Program-made: the position numbers and the translations under genes
Assembly (NCBI GenBank): GCA_945872085.1
Contig: CAMBYG010000014.1
Span: 1-33,712, forward strand
Origin: Chitinophaga pinensis
GTDB lineage: Bacteria; Bacteroidota; Bacteroidia; Chitinophagales; Chitinophagaceae
Length of the DNA stretch: 33,712 nt
Direction of reading: 5' to 3'
Part shown: positions 15,714 to 23,329 of the stretch, piece by piece
Position numbering within the stretch: the first letter of the stretch is position 1
How the letters are laid out: each line of letters begins with the position of its first letter
Notes under the pieces: model-generated
The model's database searches: none
The model's input: only the letters and a program-made list of their open reading frames with translations
What the model was told of the DNA's origin: nothing

Positions 15714-17693
15714 TTATTGCGCCATCCAATATTTTCGTAAAATCCATTCGGCTACAAGAAGTGCAAATGCTATGATAAATAGCCACTTAAAGTCTATGAT
15801 ATCTATACTTTTCTCTTGACTTTTAAGGATGGCTTTGTACTTATTGTTTTTAATGCTATCGATAATTCTCGTTGTGTTGCCTAAAGTTGTAGCAAATCCA
15901 TTATTGTTGTTCGCTAGTGCTTGTAATTCATTCCAGTTGGCGGTATTTGTCAAATCCTCCATACTTTTTTTGTTGACAACAAATGCTCCTTTGTCTTCAT
16001 AAGTAATACCGTTTACCTTGGCAATTGCGCTATACGTATATGATCCATTTTCTAATCTCCCAATAGAAGCCTGCAGACTTGCACTATTGTGTTGCATAAG
16101 TACTGAAGTGATAGGCTTGTTTTTACATTGAACAGTTAATTTAACTGCTGCTTGCTCTCCGTTATGGAGCTCATCTTCAAGGCTGCCGACAAAAGAAACA
16201 ACTTCATTATTATTAAATGCATCTTTGATTGGATGTACCGATAATTTTTTATTTCGTTCTTGTTGCGTAAGTAATGTAATTGTATTTTGAATCAGCTCGT
16301 CGATTAGGGCATGATTATGAGTGTTTTTGTATTCATACATGCGCCACTTCCAAATGCCTTCTCCAAGGGTGGTGATTCTGAATGGTCTGCTAGGTTCGAA
16401 TAGCCAAATCGAATTTGTGCCCTGATAAGCTAGTGGTTCTGCATTGGCAATGGAGGGTAAGGTGTTGAAATGTTGTTGTAGTGGCGGTAACTGAGCAGCT
16501 AAAATTTGTGTATTGGTGTTTATTTCAAATAATGAAAATTGTTTATTGAATAGTATACTACTCGTAGGATTAATCTTATTTTTTTCTGTGCCAACAAATC
16601 CAGCTTCATTGCCTGCCACAAACAACCAGGTAGGTATTTTTTGAGCTATTACTTTCCAATCTTCCTGTTTGGGATAAAAATAGATAGCGGCATCAAGTTT
16701 GTTTAGGTCAGACTCGCTAGGTGATTTTCCTATAAAAGATTGAAATTGGATACTTTTATTTTTATCAAGTGCCGCAACGATGGCTTGCATGTCTGGATGT
16801 GGAGCATCGCCAATAATTGCAATCTGTTTCTTTTCTGCCTTTACATGAATGGTAGCTATTTGCTGGTTGTTTTGAATATTAACTTCCTGCTGAGCTTTTG
16901 ATACTTCAATACTATAATTATGCAAGCCTTCTTGCGTTGCTTTTTGCAGAAAGGCAATTGTTTTTACTTGTTCTTGTAAACTAGTGGAGATGGTTTTTGT
17001 TTGAATCACCACATTGTTTTCCTTTAATGCTAATGTAAATGTTTGATTGCCGACCTGTTGAAATTTTATATCTGCTTTTATTTCAAATAGATTATTGAGT
17101 AGCGCAGTTTTATTGAAATATAACTTTGTGATAGCAACATCTATAATCTTATTGGTATCACCAATTGCAATGCAATAAATAGGTGTAGTATTCAATACGG
17201 TTATGGTGCTTGGTGCGCTTCCTAGATTATACTGCCCATCGCTAATAAGTAGCATAGCGGCTACATTTTGATCCGTATTTTTAGTGCTTACTTCTTGAAG
17301 GGCGTTGCTAATATTTGTTGCTTCGCCTAGATACGGTATTTGATTAGTAGTGAGTTCCTCGTTGAAGTAATAGTGTTGAAATTCATAATCGGTGCCTAGA
17401 CGTTCTTTTAAATTATTTATTTCTTCATTTATCAAAATGGTATCCTTATGTAATATGTTTAATATCGATGAAGATCGATCATCTAACAAAATTACTTTTG
17501 GTTTAATTTGCACTTTGGAATGAAAGGTAATCTTTGGTGCAGCCAATAAAATGAGTAGCAATATAAAACTACCCATCCTCAACCCTGCTGTTATTAATGG
17601 GTATGGCACATCGCTATGGATATCTTTTTTATATACCATCCATGCCATCCAGCAGCATATAGCTAGTCCTAATAGAAATATGATCCAGTTCAT
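15714..17693 (-). CDS. VWA-domain membrane protein of unknown role
   Basis: 659 residues from ATG 17693. Two N-terminal helices (about 2-20 and 33-52) lead into a von Willebrand A-like domain with an apparently complete metal site: D72-R-S-S-S76, T126 and D152 in ISDGQ. Next come beta-rich, Ig-like segments, an alpha/beta part (QIAIIGDAPHPDMQAIVAAL) resembling a glutamine amidotransferase-like fold, and a final helix (FKWLFIIAFALLVAEWIL) before RKYWMAQ. Such proteins are widespread in Bacteroidota, sometimes near aerotolerance (Bat) or MoxR loci, but no MoxR or Bat gene is here. It is transcribed alone, against the gldFG operon. Function not known. Confidence 0.8.
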   Translation of the reverse strand: MNWIIFLLGLAICCWMAWMVYKKDIHSDVPYPLITAGLRMGSFILLLILLAAPKITFHSKVQIKPKVILLDDRSSSILNILHKDTILINEEINNLKERLGTDYEFQHYYFNEELTTNQIPYLGEATNISNALQEVSTKNTDQNVAAMLLISDGQYNLGSAPSTITVLNTTPIYCIAIGDTNKIIDVAITKLYFNKTALLNNLFEIKADIKFQQVGNQTFTLALKENNVVIQTKTISTSLQEQVKTIAFLQKATQEGLHNYSIEVSKAQQEVNIQNNQQIATIHVKAEKKQIAIIGDAPHPDMQAIVAALDKNKSIQFQSFIGKSPSESDLNKLDAAIYFYPKQEDWKVIAQKIPTWLFVAGNEAGFVGTEKNKINPTSSILFNKQFSLFEINTNTQILAAQLPPLQQHFNTLPSIANAEPLAYQGTNSIWLFEPSRPFRITTLGEGIWKWRMYEYKNTHNHALIDELIQNTITLLTQQERNKKLSVHPIKDAFNNNEVVSFVGSLEDELHNGEQAAVKLTVQCKNKPITSVLMQHNSASLQASIGRLENGSYTYSAIAKVNGITYEDKGAFVVNKKSMEDLTNTANWNELQALANNNNGFATTLGNTTRIIDSIKNNKYKAILKSQEKSIDIIDFKWLFIIAFALLVAEWILRKYWMAQ

Positions 17694-17777
17694 TTGCAGT
17701 GCAAACTAATCAATTATTTTTATAGAGTAGCCACTAGTTTTATGGTACTTATTTACAAATTCTTGAGTGCTTATTTG

Positions 17778-17785
17778 TATTTTTG
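17778..17785 (+). promoter_or_regulatory. -7 element of the GNAT-like gene
   Basis: TATTTTTG lies 16 bases before the ATG at 17802. No TTG at standard spacing. Confidence 0.45.
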
Positions 17786-17801
17786 ATTAAAATCAGATGT
17801 T

Positions 17802-18956
17802 ATGAGAATGCACGAAGTGCAAACCAGCAAGGATAAAAAATACTTTTTAAATATAGCGATTACTATTAATGCCCAAGACTCGCAATGGATACGTCCATTA
17901 GATAAGGATATTGAAGAGGTTTTTGATGAACAAAAAAATAAGTTTTTTAAACGGGGTGTAGCAAAGCGATGGTTATTATTAAACGACGCTGAAGAATGCA
18001 TAGGTAGAGTAGCAGCATTTGTAAATCGCCAATACAAAGAAGCGCAACCAACGGGGGGTATTGGATTTTTTGAGTGTATAAATGATCAAAAGGCGGCACA
18101 TTTTATATTTGATCATTGTAAAATTTGGTTGCAGGAGCAAGGTATGGAAGCCATGGATGGTCCTATTAATTTTGGTGAACGAGATAAATGGTGGGGTTTG
18201 TTGGTAGATGGATTTCATGAACCGCTTTATGGTATGAATTACAATCCGCCTTATTATAAAGACTTGTTTGAATCATATGGGTTTCAAGCCTATTTTCATC
18301 AGCATTGTTATGCCTTGTCCGTAGATAATAGATTGCAGGATAAATTTTATCAACGCCATTCGGAGATTTCTTTAGATAAAGAATTTAAAGCCATCCACAT
18401 GAAAAAGCGGGATTTGGAGAAGTATGCAAAGGACTTCACGATTATTTATAATAAAGCCTGGGCAAGCCATGGTGGTGGTAAAGAATTAGAGGAAAAGCAA
18501 GTAATCAAATTATTCAAAACCATGAAACCTGTTATGGACGAACGGCTCAATTGGTTTGTTTATCATAATGGAGCGCCCATTGCTTTTTGGATTAACTTAC
18601 CCGATTTAAACCAATGGTTTAAAAAAATGAATGGTCATTTTTCATTGCTCTATAAATTGTATTTCTTATTCTTAAAAATGTTCGCTACTAATAATCGATT
18701 TGTTGGCTTAGTGTTTGGTATTGTTCCGGCATATCAAGGAAAAGGAATTGATGCATTTATGATTGTAGAAGGAGCTGAATTTATAAAACAGCATGCTAAA
18801 AACTATACCGATTTTGAGATGCAATGGATAGGCGATTTTAATCCAAAAATGATTAATATTGCGGAGAGTTTGGGTACGCATAGGAGTAGAAAACTAAGTA
18901 CCTATCGCTTTTTATTTGATAGCGCTAAACCATTTGTAAGACATAAAACTATTTAA
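17802..18956 (+). CDS. GNAT-like acyltransferase family protein (YghO-type)
   Basis: 384 residues, cytosolic. Features fit the large GNAT-like family related to E. coli YghO: the N-terminal FLNIAITINAQDSQWIRPLDKDI, a substrate-side region (MDGPINFGERDKWWGLLVDGF), NPPYYKDLFESYGFQ, and a C-terminal acetyl-CoA-type segment (GIVPAYQGKGIDAFMIVEGAE) resembling the GNAT Q-x-x-G-x-G/A motif. The substrate is not known. An ATG at 17808 is an alternative start. The outer-membrane barrel gene begins 2 bases after its stop, so the two are probably one transcript. Confidence 0.8.
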   Translation: MRMHEVQTSKDKKYFLNIAITINAQDSQWIRPLDKDIEEVFDEQKNKFFKRGVAKRWLLLNDAEECIGRVAAFVNRQYKEAQPTGGIGFFECINDQKAAHFIFDHCKIWLQEQGMEAMDGPINFGERDKWWGLLVDGFHEPLYGMNYNPPYYKDLFESYGFQAYFHQHCYALSVDNRLQDKFYQRHSEISLDKEFKAIHMKKRDLEKYAKDFTIIYNKAWASHGGGKELEEKQVIKLFKTMKPVMDERLNWFVYHNGAPIAFWINLPDLNQWFKKMNGHFSLLYKLYFLFLKMFATNNRFVGLVFGIVPAYQGKGIDAFMIVEGAEFIKQHAKNYTDFEMQWIGDFNPKMINIAESLGTHRSRKLSTYRFLFDSAKPFVRHKTI

Positions 18957-18958
18957 AC

Positions 18959-19585
18959 ATGAAAAAAGTAATTTTTGCTTTCGTATTATTAACGACTTCG
19001 TTAACCTGGGCTCAAGAAAAAAAGCCTGTTAGTATTTATGGATTTAATCCGTTTCATGTATCGGAAGAGAATATTGGTATTGCCTTTTCTTATGAACATT
19101 TTTTAGATAGTAAAGGTATTTTTAGTTTGTATTTGCCTATTTCAATTGCCTTCCCAGAAGTAGCGAGCAACAATTATTATAATACGTATTATTCTACGCA
19201 GTATACCAATAGCAGAAATTTAACTTATTTCAATGCTTATCCAGGTATAAAAGTATATCCCGGGGGGTCTAATAAACGTGTTTCTTATGCTGTAGGTGCT
19301 TCTTTGGTAATGGCTTTAGGTAAAGAGAATGAAACAACAACGTATTACAAAGCGGACACTTTAAATCCGTATAATTATCTGTTTGATTATAAAACATCCA
19401 AAAATTTAAATGCTTTTAAATTTGGCATGCTTATTACCAATTCATTAAATGTACGTCCTACCAATAATTTCTATTTCGGTGTTGAATTTGGATTAGGTTA
19501 TACGTATTTAAATTCATTAAATGCTGAAGCTTCAGATCGAGAACCTTTGGTGCAGTTCGGTTTGAAATTTGGTTATATCAAATAA
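18959..19585 (+). CDS. Putative outer-membrane beta-barrel protein
   Basis: 208 residues. The signal peptide MKKVIFAFVLLTTSLTWA is cleaved near AQ. The mature part has alternating aromatic strands (NIGIAFSYEHFL, YFNAYPGIKVYPGG, VSYAVGASLVMALG, NFYFGVEFGLGYTYL, LVQFGLKFGYIK) ending in an aromatic-rich final strand, as expected for an 8- to 10-strand barrel. I do not recognise a named family. It starts 2 bases after the GNAT-like gene and ends 3 bases from the folP stop, on the opposite strand. Confidence 0.8.
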   Translation: MKKVIFAFVLLTTSLTWAQEKKPVSIYGFNPFHVSEENIGIAFSYEHFLDSKGIFSLYLPISIAFPEVASNNYYNTYYSTQYTNSRNLTYFNAYPGIKVYPGGSNKRVSYAVGASLVMALGKENETTTYYKADTLNPYNYLFDYKTSKNLNAFKFGMLITNSLNVRPTNNFYFGVEFGLGYTYLNSLNAEASDREPLVQFGLKFGYIK

Positions 19586-19588
19586 GCT

Positions 19589-20437
19589 TTACAAAAGTTC
19601 CATTAAACGAATTACTTCTACAGCTTCTTTTACATCATGAACGCGTAATATTTTTGCGCCTTGTTGCAAAGCTATTACATGTAATGCGGTAGTGCCGTTG
19701 AGTGCTTCTGCTGCAGTGCAAGCTAGCGATTTGTATATCATAGACTTTCTAGAAAGCCCAACTAAAATAGGTTTGCCAAGTAGTTCAAGAAATCGTAATT
19801 CTTTTAGTAGTTCAAAATTTTGCTTTGTATCCTTAGAAAATCCAAACCCAGGATCTACGATGATATCCTTAATACCAAATTCTTCGGCGGTTTTAATTCG
19901 TTCCATAAAATAAGCTAATACGGCTGCTTCAAGATCGTCGTAGTGGCAATTGGATTGCATGGTCTCCGGAGTGCCTATCAAGTGCATCATGCAGTAGGGT
20001 ACTTGTAAATCAGCAATGCATGGCAGCATGCTTTCATCAATTAATCCAGCGCTAATGTCGTTGATCATATCTGCGCCAGCATTTATACTTGCCTTTGCAA
20101 CTTTACTATGGTAGGTATCTACCGATATCCAACAAGAAGGATGGTGTTTTTTAATGCGTTCAATAGCTGGAATAAGTACTTCAATTTCTTGGTCAGGAGA
20201 TGAAATCGGTTCGCCAGGTTTGCTTGATGCTGCCCCCAAATCAATAATTTTTGCTCCGTCATTCAACATTTGTGTAGCTTTTGCTAAAACCTGCTCTACC
20301 TTGGTAATACGACTATCAGCGTAAAAGGAAGCCTCATTTATATTGATAATACCCATAACTACAGGTTTGCCGAGATCTAATATTGACCCTTTAGATTGCA
20401 AGGTATTTTGTATGGGTAATTGTGTATTTTTGAGCAT
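19589..20437 (-). CDS. folP: Dihydropteroate synthase with divergent catalytic loops
   Basis: 282 residues from ATG 20437. DHPS joins pABA to dihydropterin pyrophosphate in folate synthesis. Pterin-pocket motifs are intact: ISVDTYHS, MINDISAG, DPGFGFSKD, GLSRKS and the C-terminal RVHDV. Loop 1, normally N-x-T-P-D-S-F-x-D, reads NINEASFYA, losing the Thr and both Asp. Loop 2, normally S-T/S-R-P-G, reads SSKPG with Lys for Arg. These loops order around pABA and pyrophosphate in characterised enzymes. The gene is divergent from the DUF1599 gene, starts 32 bases apart. Probably folP by context and overall fold, but activity should not be assumed. Confidence 0.88.
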   Translation of the reverse strand: MLKNTQLPIQNTLQSKGSILDLGKPVVMGIININEASFYADSRITKVEQVLAKATQMLNDGAKIIDLGAASSKPGEPISSPDQEIEVLIPAIERIKKHHPSCWISVDTYHSKVAKASINAGADMINDISAGLIDESMLPCIADLQVPYCMMHLIGTPETMQSNCHYDDLEAAVLAYFMERIKTAEEFGIKDIIVDPGFGFSKDTKQNFELLKELRFLELLGKPILVGLSRKSMIYKSLACTAAEALNGTTALHVIALQQGAKILRVHDVKEAVEVIRLMELL

Positions 20438-20469
20438 AATTTTTAAATTTAAAGCAGTATTTTTAGTCC

Positions 20470-21015
20470 ATGAATCAAACTTTAAAGCAATATCGAGAAG
20501 TAATTACGCATTGTCACGAATTATTTGAGAAAAAAACTCGTGATTATGGTACTTCTTGGAGAATGCTACGACCCATATCAATTGTAGATCAAATATACAT
20601 TAAAGCCAGTCGAATTCGACAAATTCAAGAGACGGGAACGCAGAAAATTGGCGATTCCATAGAGAGCGAATTTGTGGGAATTGTGAATTATGGTATCATT
20701 GCATTAATTCAAGGAGAATTAACGGAAGATACCCCTGTAGATCTGTCAATTGATGAGGCAATTGCCCATTATCAAACTCAAGCACAGCATGTTGAGGATT
20801 TAATGATGCAAAAAAATCACGATTATGGAGAAGCTTGGCGAGAAATGAATCAAGCATCTTTTGTAGATCTTATTTTAGTAAAACTACTTCGTATCAAACA
20901 GATCTTAGCTAATGATGGCAAAACTCAAGTTTCAGAGGGTATAGATGCAAATTTTGCAGACATTATCAATTATGCCATTTTCGCTTTAATTAACACAAAC
21001 TATTTATCTAAATAA
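20470..21015 (+). CDS. DUF1599 domain protein, two tandem copies
   Basis: 181 residues. Two copies of one motif are visible: copy 1 (about 16-50) has LFEKKTRDYGTSWRMLRP followed by KASRIRQI, and copy 2 (about 110-146) has LMMQKNHDYGEAWREMNQ followed by KLLRIKQI. Each ends with an acidic, helical segment (EFVGIVNYGIIALI and NFADIINYAIFALI). This is DUF1599, called nucleotide modification-associated domain 1 in comparative work as I recall; function unproven. It lies 9 bases before the DoxX-like gene and is divergent from folP, an association seen in other Bacteroidota. A near-consensus TATTTTTA lies 4 bases before its ATG. Confidence 0.88.
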   Translation: MNQTLKQYREVITHCHELFEKKTRDYGTSWRMLRPISIVDQIYIKASRIRQIQETGTQKIGDSIESEFVGIVNYGIIALIQGELTEDTPVDLSIDEAIAHYQTQAQHVEDLMMQKNHDYGEAWREMNQASFVDLILVKLLRIKQILANDGKTQVSEGIDANFADIINYAIFALINTNYLSK

Positions 21016-21024
21016 AATTCAATT

Positions 21025-22167
21025 ATGAAATATTTTTTAATTCTATTACGCATTCTTGTTGGGGTTTTGTTTATTTTCTCCGGTTTAATAAAAGCTAACG
21101 ATCCATTGGGCTTAAGCTATAAGATGACGGAGTTTTTCGAGGTCTTACACATGACGGCATTCATACCCATGGCCTTGGTTTTTTCTATTTGCATGATCGC
21201 CTTTGAAATTATAGCAGGCGTAGCGGTGATACTGGGTTATGCTTATGAATTATTTTCATTCTTATTGCTATTGCTTATTGCGCTGTTTACGTTTCTTACG
21301 GCATACGCTTTATTTACAGGCAATATCAAAGAATGTGGTTGTTTTGGAGATTGTATCAAGATAAGTAATACAGAGACCTTTGTAAAAGATGTGGCACTAT
21401 TTGTATTTATTGTTGTTTTGTTTGTTTACAGAAAAAAAGTGACTTCCTTGTTTAGTAAGCAATGGAGTATTTTTTTATTAGTTGTGGTTAGTGTTGCTTC
21501 GTTCGGAGTTCAGTTTTATGTTTTAAAACATTTGCCTTTTAAAGATTGTTTAGCCTATAAAGTGGGCAATAATATTGAAGAAAAAATGAAAGTGCCTCCA
21601 GGGGCTATTCCTGATCAGTTTGAAACGGTTATGATATATGAGAAAAATGGGAAACAGCAAACTTTTACTATGCAAAATTATCCATGGCAAGACACTACTT
21701 GGAAATTTGTAGATAGCAAAACCCAATTAGTTAAAAAAGGAAATGCGGAGCCAGAGATAAAAGGATTTGCAGTAAATGATGCAGATGGAAATGATTATAC
21801 TACAGCCATTTTACAAGAAGTTGCTCCTACTCTTATCCTATTTGTAAAAGATCCTGCTACTGCACATGAAGATAAGATGAATGAAGTGGCTAGTTTGTTA
21901 AAAAGTGCCACACAACAAGGTGCAGCTTGTTATATTTTTAGTTCAGGAAGCAAAGAAGCTACCTTGTCATTCCAAAAGAAATGGGGTTTAGAAGCCATAC
22001 AAATGATGCAATTTGATGGCACGGAGAGTAAAACGGCTATGCGTAGCAATCCAGGCTTAATGGTATTACAAAAAGGGACAATAATTGGGAAATGGGGCTA
22101 CGCCGATTTGCCATCTTCTTGCACCATTAAAGATAGTACGATTACTATATCATCGATATCTAATTAA
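21025..22167 (+). CDS. DoxX/MauE-like membrane protein with C-terminal thioredoxin-like part
   Basis: 380 residues, resembling the Bacteroidota BT_3928-type family. Residues 1-170 form the four-helix DoxX/MauE module (LRILVGVLFIFSGLIKANDP) with three cysteines in ECGCFGDC (C104, C106, C110), plus a further membrane helix (about 150-170). The C-terminal periplasmic part (about 240-380) has the outline of a thioredoxin fold (EIKGFAVNDADGNDYT, PTLILFVKD, SNPGLMVLQKGTIIGKW), but the CxxC expected after the LILFVKD strand is missing. MauE/DoxX modules take part in thiol or quinone redox; whether this protein does is inference. It sits between DUF1599 and the permease gene, 6 bases before the latter. 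Confidence 0.82.
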   Translation: MKYFLILLRILVGVLFIFSGLIKANDPLGLSYKMTEFFEVLHMTAFIPMALVFSICMIAFEIIAGVAVILGYAYELFSFLLLLLIALFTFLTAYALFTGNIKECGCFGDCIKISNTETFVKDVALFVFIVVLFVYRKKVTSLFSKQWSIFLLVVVSVASFGVQFYVLKHLPFKDCLAYKVGNNIEEKMKVPPGAIPDQFETVMIYEKNGKQQTFTMQNYPWQDTTWKFVDSKTQLVKKGNAEPEIKGFAVNDADGNDYTTAILQEVAPTLILFVKDPATAHEDKMNEVASLLKSATQQGAACYIFSSGSKEATLSFQKKWGLEAIQMMQFDGTESKTAMRSNPGLMVLQKGTIIGKWGYADLPSSCTIKDSTITISSISN

Positions 22168-22173
22168 GATTAG

Positions 22174-23229
22174 TTGTTTTTTATACTTAAGAAAATAGCC
22201 TATCAATTGATTATCCTTTTTGGGGTAGTAAGTATTGTTTTTGTATTATTTAATGCACTGTCTAGCGATCCTTCCAAATTATTAGTTGGACAAAGAACCA
22301 ATGCGGCCTCTTTAGAACAGGCCAAAAAAGCCTTGCATCTAGATGAGCCAGTTTGGAAACGCTATGGTTTGTATTTAAATAATTTATCTCCCATTGCCCT
22401 TATCAGCTCGTCTGATGTCAAATCTGGGAATTATGAATATTATCCACTTTATAAAGGTGAAAATACAGTTTGGGTATTGAAATTTCCTTATTTAGGCCGC
22501 TCTTATATTACCAAGAAGAAAGTTAGTGATATGCTTTTAAGTGCTTTGCCAGGCACTCTAGTGCTTGCTTTTGCGGCTTTGCTGTTTGCTTGCTTTACTG
22601 GTATTGCCTTAGGCGTTTGGGCAGCCTTGCGTGTGCAGACTTGGGTCGATAAAAGCATTGTTATGTTTACTGTTTTTGGAATTTCTATGCCTTCTTTTTT
22701 TGTTGCACTTTTAATAGCTTATTTATTTGGTTATGTATGGCATGCTTTAACCGGCTTGGAAATGATGGGTAGTCTTCTTATTTATGATCCCATTACCGGA
22801 TTGCCACATGTGCAACTCAAGAATTTAATTTTACCTGCAATGGCTTTAGGCATTCGTCCACTTGCAGTTATAACCCAGCTTACCCGTAATGCTATGTTGG
22901 AAGTAATGAGCCAAGATTATATTAGAACAGCTTATGCAAAAGGGCTCAGTACCTATAAGGTAGTCATTAGACACGCACTTCGTAATGCTTTAAATCCAGT
23001 GCTTACTGCAGTGAGTGGTTGGTTGGCAGAGTTGTTAGCCGGTTCTTTCTTTATCGAATACATTTTTGCTTGGAAGGGCATAGGAAAAATTACCGTTGAT
23101 GCTCTAAATAATTTCGATTTCCCTGTAGTAATGGGGGCGGTTTTATTGACAGCTTTTATTTTCATAGTTATTAGTATGCTTACCGAGCTTTTGTATGCCC
23201 AGTTAGACCCCCGTATCAAGCATTCCTAA
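22174..23229 (+). CDS. DppB/OppB-type ABC transporter permease
   Basis: 351 residues. The N-terminal helix (KIAYQLIILFGVVSIVFVLFNAL) with LLVGQRTNAASLEQAKKALHLDEP is typical of DppB-like permeases. A binding-protein-dependent transport domain spans about 125-345, with the coupling EAA-type loop (DYIRTAYAKGLSTYKVVIRHALRNALNPVL) that contacts the ATPase. The start is TTG at 22174, directly after an in-frame TAG; no ATG is near. No partner permease (DppC), ATPases (DppD/F) or binding protein is in the window, so partners must be elsewhere. It follows the DoxX-like gene after 6 bases, probably as the last gene of that operon. Confidence 0.9.
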   Translation: MFFILKKIAYQLIILFGVVSIVFVLFNALSSDPSKLLVGQRTNAASLEQAKKALHLDEPVWKRYGLYLNNLSPIALISSSDVKSGNYEYYPLYKGENTVWVLKFPYLGRSYITKKKVSDMLLSALPGTLVLAFAALLFACFTGIALGVWAALRVQTWVDKSIVMFTVFGISMPSFFVALLIAYLFGYVWHALTGLEMMGSLLIYDPITGLPHVQLKNLILPAMALGIRPLAVITQLTRNAMLEVMSQDYIRTAYAKGLSTYKVVIRHALRNALNPVLTAVSGWLAELLAGSFFIEYIFAWKGIGKITVDALNNFDFPVVMGAVLLTAFIFIVISMLTELLYAQLDPRIKHS

Positions 23230-23329
23230 CAATCTCAGGGGGCACTTTTATGTTGATATTTTACAAGATAAAATAAGAAAAAAATAGTGTACCTTTACAT
23301 CTTGCATTTTTCGAATTAGCTCTATCTAC

